This document shows positions 22,930-33,500 of a stretch of 64,000 nt of DNA, one piece after another. Source of the DNA: Styela clava (lineage: Eukaryota > Chordata > Ascidiacea > Stolidobranchia > Styelidae); the NCBI RefSeq assembly GCF_964204865.1, contig NC_135263.1, positions 10,585,426 to 10,649,425 of the forward strand. The letters are read 5' to 3'. Position 1 is the stretch's first letter. Each line of letters starts with the position of its first letter. Below the pieces are notes generated by a model. The model was not told the DNA's origin and did not search any database. It saw nothing but the letters and a program-made list of their open reading frames with translations. The position numbers were made by a program, and so were the translations under genes.

Positions 22930-23320
22930 AAAAGAGAGCAATACTCAGATATATGGACACGAAAGCCAAAACGACGTAGTACGGGTATCTAATCTTTCAC
23001 AATCTTTCACCGCGGTCGTCTTCCCGATAGCGGAACCGCCACAGGGTGCGCAATTTTAAATTTTGATTACACCATCACACACACAAAAGAAAACGAATCT
23101 CACAGAACTCACAGAAATCTTTGAATTAATATGAAAGTAAGCCTTCTAGCGACAACAACACTCTTTAACCACTGACAATTTCAGAACAATTGGTCCAGTA
23201 ATTATAGAGAGAGGCGATTTTTTCATAAAAACAAGAAGAAAAAGGATTCCAACAACAGCATCATAATACCAATACAATTCACTTCGTGTTTTAAAAAAAT
23301 TCTTAAGTATACACAACCTA
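22930..23320. mobile_element. TIR-repeat family (TGGACACG ends), copy
   Basis: ATATATGGACACGAAAGCC at the left, the conserved core AATTGGTCCAGTAATTATAG, then an AACAACAGCATCATAATACC-type tail and a damaged right end (CACTTCGTGTTTTA). Confidence 0.6.
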
Positions 23321-23632
23321 CAATTACGTCGCGAAACTTCAGCCCATGAAAAGATTCTAAATTCTTACTTGAAATCAGCCCGCTGTTTTACCGGAAAAAT
23401 GAATCAAACTTACGTTCAGGAAAGGATAGAATCATGATATTGTTGCCGTCATCCCGCAGCAACACAATTGAATCCGAGTCCCAGCGTTTATGTCACTCGA
23501 TGTCTGATTCACAACAATACAAATTGCAAAACTTGGACATTGTACAATTTAACATAATATAGTGCAATTCTTTTTATTATAATTTGAAGATCATGGTCCC
23601 TCGGATTGTTTAAAATATAAACAATAAATTTT

Positions 23633-23869
23633 GGGGGCTCCCGAAGTATGCAAACCAAGATGGCGGACGTCGAAATGTAATATGTGTACTAGGTTAGGGT
23701 CAGGCCATAATTTTAGGTATAAATACTACGGGAGGCTCTTGGCTAGTCTTCGAACTGATAATAGAACTAAAATAAGGAAAATTGGAAAAAAATTATCGCC
23801 TAACCCTAACCTGTTACCCATGTTACGTTCCGATGTCCGCCATCTTGGTTCGCATACTTCGGGAGCACC
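23633..23869. mobile_element. long-TIR foldback element (AAGATGGCGGAC family), copy 1
   Basis: The arms GCTCCCGAAGTATGC then AACCAAGATGGCGGAC at the left are inverted at the right as GTCCGCCATCTTGGTT then GCATACTTCGGGAGC. Inner parts GGTTAGGG...GGCCATAATTTTA and TTATCGCCTAACCCTAACC also pair, so most of the element can fold back. The flanks show only a weak 7-of-9 repeat. Confidence 0.8.
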
Positions 23870-26047
23870 AAATTCTGTTTGATTTGAATTTGGCTCTCCA
23901 ACATAATCATATTATGTTGAAGTGGTATAAATTTTGTCCATAAATGCCTAAATATCTGATTTTTTTTATTAATCTCCAATTACTTCTAACACCAAGCATG
24001 AAAATATATATTATGAAAACCTTGTAAATTTAATAAATATCACTGAAGAGAATGAATGTTTAAATAATTTGGACATCGTGCGTAAGCAATGAAGTAGATC
24101 AATTAACGATAAACAAAAAAAATTAAAAACATTCGTTATAATTCACAAATAGCAACTCAGGGTTTCAATCTTACTTGAGTATAGGCATATTTGGAAAGGA
24201 ATTATTTACAAACATATTTTTTGGATAGCTTTGACTTTATCTGTGATATTGAAATGGCTTTAAGTTTTGTAATATTCAATTTTGTTGCCACGTATGAAAT
24301 AATATTACGATAATTGACATAGAAATAATGAAGCTCGTATTTTGTGTTAAAAGACAATAATGAGATATGAGTAAACCAGAAACAATTGCTTTGATACTTT
24401 TACATCGTGGAAGTCTTCATTTCTAATTTAGCAAGCATTCTCGTATTTTTTTTTATTATTTTGAGTCTATATCTATTTATTTTTAGCAATATTGATTTGA
24501 ACGTTTCATAATTAGCACACCAATTAGTCATACCACCGTGATTTGATAAAGACAATATAGAAAAAAATTGAGCGCCCCAGGGAAAAGTTAATTATATTGA
24601 CCCAGTTCAGTTACAATCACTGAGTTACAATCAGTGCGTAATGCGGTACGCTGACAATGACGTTATTTTATTGCTTCAACACAAATTAAATTTAACAACA
24701 ATTCATATTATTTATTTGACTAATTAAAAATAACCTGCTCATGAACTGAATGACTATTATTATTCAAAATTGATTTGTTATATCAAATTATATTTATATA
24801 TCCCATTGAATCAAAAGATGTAACAATTTGATTAGTTAAAATTGTATAATAAAAAGTAAAATTACCGTAGAATATAAAGTTGTTTCAGGCTGGCAAAATT
24901 ATTCTGCTATACTTCATGATATAAATATATGAAAAAAAATGTTTCCGATTAATATATTGATTTTGTTATTCAAATATTTAGGACGAATTTAAAACATAAA
25001 TGCCCAGAATGAACAATATTTCAATCTCTGAAGTCGCGATTGAAATTGCGCACATCAAGCCATACGCATTATTTGATTCAAAATGAAGCGGTTGGTGAAG
25101 AATTTAGTTCTGCATATACCCAGCCAAGTTAACAGGAATTTACCATTTTTTTATTATCTTCATCTTGCTTTTTAACTCAAAACGTCAAAAACTAACCGGC
25201 AATACATAGAAAAATTATCTGGGGCATATGGTAAATCAGGCTTTATTGATTTGGTATAGCTTATAGTTGGAAAAACTGTATAACCGATTTCTCACGAGTT
25301 TGTGAAAAAAAATCTGTCAAACAAAAAATAAATAAATTTAACTTCAGATTTATAGAATCAGTCCACCGATACCCATACATAAATTAAACTACAGATGACT
25401 TGACATATGACGACGAAGATATGACCCGCGGCTGATAAATATTTTGCAACGTCTTCGTGCAAAATTATTTTAATGAGCAAAACCAGGACAAAATTTCTAT
25501 ATAAACGACATCAATTGAACGGCTTCAATCACAGTTGCAAGTGGTTACTATAATTGCATCTTTTATTGCCTATAGTGTCTCCGTATAAAAGTTTCTATTC
25601 ATGAATAGTGAAATCTTAATTTTCAGTTTTTAATAGTTAAATTCGTTATTTAAGACTTTCTATAAACAACGTTACTATATAAGTTAAGAAAATTTAAATC
25701 TTTTTTTCGTTTAATGTATGCTTCAATGTAAAACTAATATAGTATTTTGCAAAAGAAAGTCTATAATATAGATGGAAAATGTATCTCCAAAATACTATTA
25801 CGAGAATAGAATCAGACATTCAAAAATATTTCTCTTGTTCGATATATGCCGTTTGATAATGTAGAATAATGCAAAACAAAAATTATAAATTAATTTTTAT
25901 TAATTTGATAAATGGAATGGAATTTTAGACATATGTATTGAGTGACTCTCATATGCCATTAAATTATTTTTTTCTTCGTCAAATAATATCATTAAATGTT
26001 TTTTTAACAGTTTATAACTAGCTCTTGACAATAGAAAAAGAAACAAC
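23870..26047. other. AT-rich spacer upstream of the fibrinogen-domain gene
   Basis: I see no gene, RNA or complete mobile element here. The promoter of the downstream plus-strand gene and possibly the missing 5' end of the cPLA2 gene should lie in this spacer. No motif is distinctive enough to call. Confidence 0.5.
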
Positions 26048-28252
26048 ATGAAAATACTTGGGGTGTCTATATTGCTTAGCTTAACTTTGTTCCACTCAGC
26101 AAACACTCTGAGTTGTGTTCCATGTGAAGAACTAATGGTCAACGATAAAGGAGAAACTATAGAAGTAAAAAGAAAATGTCCAAAACTCAATTGTCCCGGA
26201 TCCGAAACAGCTGGCCTTTGCAAGTAAGTATAACCGAAGAATAATTGTTTCCATTTCTATTTCTACGGTAGCAACAATTTTTTTATTATCTCTGATCACG
26301 TGACATGGATTGTTTTAAACTGTGTCATCACAAAATGATTGTATGTTTACTATAAACCTCTATAGAGAAACTTCGGAGTGAAAATGCCAAATTTTGTTTC
26401 CAATTTTTTGGTGCAAAAGCAAGTCTCGAGAGTATCAGTAGTTCAACTTTGAAAATGAGATTAAAATGTAGTTGTATTCAAAACTACAATTATAAACGCC
26501 AAGTTACATTTATTTTCAGCTGTTGCAACAGATGCGCTAAACAAGAAGGTGAAACATGCGGTGGTGACTTCAATATGGAAGGAGATTGCGAACCATATTT
26601 AAGATGTGTGACACGAGAATCTAGAATCGATCCCGAGGGCAGAATTGTATTAGCGCCCTCACCCAACTGGGGCGGAAGATGCAGAAAATTAGGTGTGGAG
26701 TTAAATTGTTAAAAAAATGATTAAAAAACACTTTAACAATCATAAAACCATAGAATCTACCAAGCAATATATATTATTTATTGATAAAACAAAACGCAAT
26801 TAATATTTACCAATTGGTTTTGTGGAGTGTCTTCAAATATTAAATATTTCGTTTATAGAATTTTTCACAGTTTTATTGTCACCCACCACATTATACCAAT
26901 TTTACTAAATATGGGCTATCTAATTTTTTAGATGCTCCTTCTGATTGTATTGACGTTTGTTCGAAATTGGATAATAACTATCCCGTTGGCATGGCCGAAC
27001 ATGGACAAACGGCATTTTTCGACTACAAAAAGAGGAGTGAACCTATTTCACAAGGAACATGGATGTATTGCGACTGCAGCGGAGGAGCAGGAAATGCCGG
27101 GTGGATGGTATGTATATTAGTTGTTATCGCAACAGTACTTTATTGTTCTTTTATATATAGATATATTTTATCCTTATCCATTTTCTCTATAACTTCCCTC
27201 GTCGTCTTCATATGAAATTATTTACGACTGATGTGTTTTGTGTGCCAGGTTATCCAACGCCGATATCTAGGATTGGAATCCTTTGACCGAGATATGAGGG
27301 AGTATGTTAATGGTTTTGGGATGGCAACAGGAGACTACTGGATGGGTGAGAACCTATATATGATATTTAAATTTTGTTACAGGATGAATTTATAAAAAAC
27401 TATAAACTTGTTATTTGATCAACTCAAAATGCTATTCTTTTACTATCAGGCTTGGAAGCAATTCATCATTTCACCGATGCTTTTCCACATGAGCTTAGGA
27501 TTACAGTAAAATTAGAAGATGGACGAAAATTTACGACTTATTTTGAGTAAGTTTTTTTTTTAATTTTTCTTGAACAATCTTACAATTTTTGCTATGCTTG
27601 ATATTTTATAATTTATTTATTAACGAACAATTTTGTTGTACGTAAAACAATAATTTCATATTCGACGTGCTATTAATGACGATTTTTTATTATATACCTT
27701 TTACACGCCAAAATCAACTGAACAATAACGATTTACGTTGTCAATTGTTGATTGAGCGAGCCTACAAACTGTATTTAATCGCCACCACAAATATGGTTCG
27801 AATAATAATATTTAATATTTATGAATAGATATTATTGACGCAAAACGTATCAGAATTACAATTTTATTTGCAATTACAGCCAATTTTCTATTGGAGACGA
27901 GAAAGAAAATTTCAAACTTTCAATATCTGCAAGTCATCAAAAAGCAAGTCGTGATTTTGCCAACATGCACAACGGTATGAAGTTCACAGCACGTGATAGT
28001 GACAATGACCGATGGGAAAACAGAAATTGTGCGGATACCTACGGTGGTGGCTGGTGGTTTAATCGGTGCACCGAGTACAATCTAAATGGAAGACTATACG
28101 GGATCAAGCATTACCGAATACCGGACGAGATCGTTGATGATGAAGATGGCCCAGACCGTGTCACATGGAATTCTTGTCAGAAGTGGAAAATTGTGCAGAC
28201 AGAAATGGCAATCCGGCGTTTTGTACCAGAACCGCTTTACACTTACAATTAA
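26048..28252 (+). CDS. secreted protein with IGFBP-type N domain and fibrinogen-related domain (363 aa, 6 exons)
   Basis: Exons 26048-26223, 26520-26692, 26932-27107, 27249-27345, 27450-27546, 27880-28252; the phases chain and the coding length is 1,092. The start is the ATG before a signal peptide (MKILGVSILLSLTLFHSA). Residues ~23-115 are cysteine-rich with the IGFBP/CRIM signature (CNCCNRCAKQEGETCGGDF, then GDCEPYLRC). From ~120 a fibrinogen C-terminal domain follows: DCIDVC, VIQRRYLG, SFDRDMREYVNGFG, GDYWMGLEAIHH, GMKFTARDSDNDRWENRNCA, GGGWWFNRC, LNGRLYG. The DSDND loop fits the calcium site of this fold, and the C-x(12)-C pair is present. Fibrinogen-related proteins bind glycans or act as matrix or immune recognition molecules; the ligand here is unknown. 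I do not recall this domain pair as a named family. Confidence 0.88.
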
Positions 28253-28523
28253 CTATAAGATATTGATAGTATATTACCCAGAATTTCTTTAGTATGGACA
28301 TTTAAAAAAATTAAATTGAATTGTTTAAGATAAAATCAGGATTTAATTAAGAGCAAATATTGAGAAAAAAGATGTAAAATTTTATAAATGTCAAATAATT
28401 TCGAATTTATATAAAATATAGGTTCTGTGCTAAGGTCGTTGTAGTTTAAACGTTGATATGGTGTTGTAAATGCATTTTTGGATTAAAATTTATGGATAAT
28501 GCAAACGATTTCATCTTTGTGTA

Positions 28524-28529
28524 AATAAA
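28524..28529 (+). terminator. candidate poly(A) signal of the fibrinogen-domain gene
   Basis: AATAAA 272 bases after the stop, in AT-rich sequence. Confidence 0.45.
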
Positions 28530-30190
28530 TATTGTATTTATGTGCAGAATTTGCTGCTGTCGTTAGTTGAGACACACTGAACAAATTTATGAATTAAAAT
28601 AGTCTCGGTTGAAACACGCGTCAGTAGTTGATGAGGCAAAATTTACAGTCACAACCCACAGGTCCAATATGTTGTAGGAAATTAGAATGAGCCTATCGTA
28701 GATATCGTATCTACCCTATTCTAGATATAGATAGGTTAAAAGTCCGTAGATTAATGTAATTGTTCAAAGCAGGGTTGCATAGTGTTGTATAAAATAGGAA
28801 CTCGGTTCTATTCCGGTAAGATAAATTTGTAAACATTCTATCTAGTAATGCAGAAGAGTTGGTTGAAGTTGTTAATTGATTTTTAACAGTGTGAAAAAGA
28901 AAAAATTCTACGTTTTTGTCGAATGGCAAATGCTCAAAATGGCAAAATTTGAAATGATAATGTTGTAGATTATTCCTAACATCAAAATTAAGTTTATGAA
29001 ATACAATCAATATAAATATATTCGATTACTTATAAAAATCCGTGAGTGGGACTTCTGTGAACCCATAAATAGGTTGAGAAACATGACCAATTGACAAATA
29101 GCAAATTCTGAGATTCATTATCTGAGACACAGGAACTTTTAGATATTGAAATTTTTGAATTGAGTACTTAAATTTAAAAGACAGCTGCTGATCTAGGGCA
29201 CGTCTAATTTTGTCATATACCTTGAAATTTTCGACTGCCAGATTCTAAAGGTTGAGTATACAATAGCGACTTTCCATGGCGAATTCTTAAGCATCGGAAT
29301 AAATATAAAAGTGGAAGGACGTAAGATGTGTTTGTTGATGAAGATGAAGCTATATTGTTCCTGCATAACTATAGACTTGGTTTAAACATCAATATAATAA
29401 TTGGGATATTATTAATATCTAATGAAAAAGAACATGCTACAGCAAATATGGTGGCCGGATCTCTGAAACTTTTAGTGTTTGACGTTCTGACCTGTATATC
29501 TCGAAAAGCGAAACGTTTCACTTTTTTCGATCTTAAAGAAATGCTCTAATATAAACATTGAACTTCGGCTTTATATTCTACAATTCTTATGACGCTATGA
29601 CCATATTCCGCCTGAAACATAAAGTCTGAAACTATCCAGTGGAACAATACAATTGAATCAACAGACTTCTAAACAAAAGCTTTAATAACTATTTCTAAAT
29701 AAATCCTTTGTTGAGAGCAAAAGTGAGACAAACCTATAATGATAAAAGAAATAAAGTAAAAAAAAGCATTAACATGCATGAGAAGAGAATTAATATTTCA
29801 TAGGATTTCTAGTTATATTAGCGTACAATACTTAATCCACGATTTTTCAATCGATGGTCTTGAATTTGATTCAGAGAAAGAATGAGAATGTTCTACGTTT
29901 TCTTCATGTAGCTAGTAGCTGTCACATTCTTGAATAATAGTCAACTTTATTCTCCCTAATGCGTGGAAAATAGAAGCTGTTTGGGATGCAAAGCGTTTTT
30001 TGTTTTATTGATTACCAAGCTGTTCCTTTATTGTGTCACAAACACTCGTGAATTCATTTTACAAGAATACCAAATAGCACTTAAAAACAGAGGACATTGT
30101 AACAAGGAACATTGGCTAGCAATGCCATTTAATGGGCGTTTCAATTATCCTTGTTTTGATCATGTCATCCTGGCTAAGTTGTGTTTAGTT
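28530..30190. other. intergenic spacer, nothing recognised
   Basis: AT-rich sequence between the fibrinogen-domain gene (+) and the minus-strand gene at 30,191. Short open frames here lack domains, splice support or a consistent neighbouring exon. No repeat ends were recognised. Confidence 0.5.
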
Positions 30191-31258
30191 TCAGGATGCA
30201 AGTGATTTTTCAAGTTTGCTTAACCTCCACAGCTTTGGAACGTTCCACCCTATTTCTCCGACTCTCTCGTGGCGCATCCGCATTGCTGGTTCGTCGCCCT
30301 TGCATGGTCTGTACAAATACTCGGAATCTGAAGTCACTTCTTTGGATAATGGTCGAAACCCGACGTATTTTCCTTTGTCTCCAACCTGAATACGATGTGA
30401 ATCGGATTGATCGGGACCTGAAAGAATGAACATAACATATGAATGTTAATCTTCTTAACCCTTTATGTGATAAAACGGAAAAATTATATTAAAATGTCGC
30501 ATTGTCATAATAATCAGGACAAATTCAGGACCAATTCGACTCGCAACAGTATTTCAGTGTGTAAGTTTCTTCTGACAGTAGCCCACTAACAAGACTATGG
30601 TGAACCATGGCTACTGTGATGCAAATATGAGACGCAAATATTTTACATCTCACTGCTTCGACTGCGGACCAGATTCCCGACACCAGAAAGGTTATAAATT
30701 GATTGTATCTTAAAACACTGTTGTATTCATACCTGTGAATAGCATTCTGCCTCCTGTTGGACCTTTAGGCGTCGTTTTCTGGGGTGGAACATACGAACTT
30801 GTCACACGACTACTCCCTCCTAATAGATCTGGAAAACACGTAAAGATATGAATCAATAACAATCCCCTCAGACAGTCGAGCTTAGTGAATAATTTTTGAT
30901 AAGAAATTTAGTGTGTATATGACGAAATAAATGACATCGAGCATGTGATGAGTTTCCTTGAACATTGGCAATTTTTTTACTTTTTACACAAACTGGGATC
31001 GAAGAATTTTGATAACATGCAAACTTAAGTAAAACACTCATATAACTATCTGCATGACGAAAATACCATACCTGTGAATACATTTCGGTTACCACTCCGA
31101 AATACCGATTGTCTGCTCGGAGATGCTGAAGAGTGTTTCTCAACTGACTTGAAAGAAGTACTGGGACGACTCACTCCGTAATCTAGTACCGAACGATGGC
31201 TACTGGAAGACGAGGCACTCATAGCCGTTCTTGCACGCGCACTTCCGTTCGTTGACAT
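30191..31258 (-). CDS. SPMIP2/C4orf45-like protein (169 aa, 3 exons)
   Basis: Exons 31258-31072, 30828-30733 and 30417-30191 join at GT/AG sites, always in phase 1, into 510 coding bases. Residues 1-60 are Ser/Arg-rich and low complexity (SASSSSSHRS, SASPSRQSVFRSG). The C-terminal half is ordered: LFTGPDQSDSH, GKYVGFRPLSKE, SEYLYRPCKGDE and RHERVGEIGWNVPKLW. The FTGPD, YL.RP and H..VGEIGW.IP pattern resembles, from memory, SPMIP2 (C4orf45), a sperm axonemal microtubule inner protein. If so it would act inside doublet microtubules of cilia or flagella. No transmembrane segment or signal peptide. Exons 1 and 2 both end in ATTCACAG before GTAT, and NVFTG and MLFTG are at the two exon ends, hinting at an internal duplication. 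The gene is real by splice and phase consistency; the family call is tentative. Confidence 0.62.
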
Positions 31259-31389
31259 GATTAAATGGCAATGACCACCGTATCAGAAACTATAATTTTG
31301 AAAATCAATTAAATCTTCTCTCACGCTCAAAGAATGAATCCAATAATAAAAAACGATTAATTTGTACACTTATTGTCCAACAAGAGAAA

Positions 31390-31500
31390 TATGATCAAAT
31401 ATATGAACACGAAAGCCAAAACAAACTAGTACGGGTACGCAATATGTCACAGAAGATTACCGGTATCGAAGATTACCGGTACCTACTACATTAGATGAAC
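31390..31500. mobile_element. TIR-repeat family, 5' fragment
   Basis: ATATATGAACACGAAAGCC then AGTACGGGTACGCAATATGTC and ACCGGTACC match the left third of the TGGACACG-ended family. The rest is absent. Confidence 0.55.
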
Positions 31501-32740
31501 GTACAGTGTTGTAGCAACTTAAATTAAGATACGAATTAAGACATACGACGCTTTCAAATACGATGATAAATGGTGAATCTGTTAATGTAGCCAATATGGA
31601 TCAGCCAGCCTCCTGAAAACACCTGAATGCTGTAGCGTGGCACTTCAAACACAATTTATCCTGGGAGAAATCAGTCTAAATTACATATACCAGTAAACTG
31701 TAATATTTATGAATTGCAGTTTATGCTGTTTCTTCTAGGCCGATAGTAACTATCAAACCATTGCAAGCTAGTGCTTCATTGCCTTGTTATATCAGCTACA
31801 TAACTTCTTGCCACGCTGAGTTAAAGGGCCTGACCTCGGATGATATTTCTTAATCAAGAAAACACAGCCGACTCATGTTTCCACAGTGTGTTATTTGATA
31901 ATGTTAAATGCCTATTTCGTACACACGATACCAATTGTCTTGCTATTAATTGGCGAAGAAAGGCGGGATGTATGCGTGTTTATTTGATTGACACAGAAAA
32001 GATGATGAAATGAAATGTCTACACACTTTACTGTTAACAATGTAGTAAAAGTAATTTTGTAAAAATAAACTATTCAGTGATACGATATATCTTACAACAT
32101 TGAAATCGCGTGCCTATTTTTCTCTGACATTCGCTGATGGATTGGCGATGAAAATAATGTACTGATATTCTCGGAATAGCGCCTTATATGGACTATTGAA
32201 ATTCCACATCTTGTTTTCGTGGACTTTGGTATTACTTCTAACCAAGTGTGAGATACCAACGCACAAACTCCGTTTTTCACCGTCAATTTCTGGCTTGCCT
32301 CTATAGTGCTATTCAGATATATAACTATATTATCGAATAACAAAAAGTTTACATGAGAATTTTTTCACTTTCTACAACTGTACTCATAGAGTTTCTTGAT
32401 TAGCAACATGAATTTGGGTCGCTTTCTGCGCGATGCAACTCATTTTGATTCAACTTACGCTATTGATTTAGTTTCTGCCGGACTACTAACTACTGTCCTT
32501 CTTTTATGCTTTTGTGCAGTGGGCATATAATACAAGGATAACAAGCTATTCAGGAGTCTTGTTGAAAACTAACACAGACCTATTTTTCTTACGCTGTATC
32601 GTAACTGCTGTATTATAGCTACTAACAAGAACTAACAAGTTTTTACTTTGTATAGCAGTTTTCACGATGAACAACTCCATGGGTATTAATACGAAGATTT
32701 TACCCTGGGTGAAAATTCATGGTAAGATTAAAATAAGAAA
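31501..32740. other. spacer, nothing recognised
   Basis: AT-rich DNA upstream (5') of the SPMIP2-like gene. No exon, repeat unit or RNA gene was recognised. Confidence 0.45.
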
Positions 32741-32747
32741 GCGATGC

Positions 32748-33500
32748 TCAAATATCTGGACACGAAGACCATAACGAAGTAGTAAGGGTATACAATCTAT
32801 CACAGTAAAATAACCCTAGCACAGTCTGCACGACTAACGCGAACGCAGAACCGCCACAAAAAGCGCCATTTCTGATGACGTCACGGCACACAAAACACGA
32901 ATCCCGTAGAGGCCACAAAAATTTTTGACATAAATAGCCTTCCATTAAAGAACAAGAGAGCTACGCACGAATATATGGACACGTTAGACCAGAGCGAATC
33001 AGTCCTTACCGGTACCTTTGACGCTACCGGTACCCTCAAAAAAGTTCTGAATTTCCAGTAGCAAGAATTTTGCAGAATCAAAACGTACAGCCAGTCATGA
33101 CACTGACTAAAATCCGTGTTCCCATGGATAAAAAATAATACAGCAAAATTTTAGACGAAATATCAAATTTCATAGAATTCACGCAAAATTTTGAAATAAA
33201 TAAAAGTAATAGCCTTCTAGCGAAAAAATTAATCTTTAACCACTGAAAATTTCAAAGCAATTGGTCCAGTATTCGAAGAGAAAAGCGACTTTTTAAAATC
33301 GTGTCAAAGAACAAGAACAAGAACAACAACAACAACATAATATTGAAACGATCGTTATGTCCACTACGTGTCCAATAAATCTTTAACCAAGAAAATTCCC
33401 AATCAATGTGTTCAGTAATTAAAGAGAAAGTCGATTTTTTCACAACATTACCAACTAGAACGACGACAAAGCGATCCGTAGGTACACTTCATGTCCAATA
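32748..33500. mobile_element. TIR-repeat family, longest copy (~750 bp)
   Basis: It starts ATATCTGGACACGAAGACC, with an internal second start ATATATGGACACGTTAGACC near 32,971. ACCGGTACC is present twice, with a core CAAAGCAATTGGTCCAGTAT, a (CAA)n run, CATAATATTGAAACGATCG and TCCACTACGTGTCCAATAA. A second, partial core plus end follows (to ~33,500). It looks like a left-end duplication and a right-end duplication around one body. Confidence 0.65.

Noticed and set aside
23400-23470. Candidate first coding exon of cPLA2 (ATGATTCTATCC... on the minus strand before GTAAGT)
   Set aside because: It ends in phase 1, while the next known exon needs phase 0. The same problem excludes the ATG exon near 21,584-21,602.
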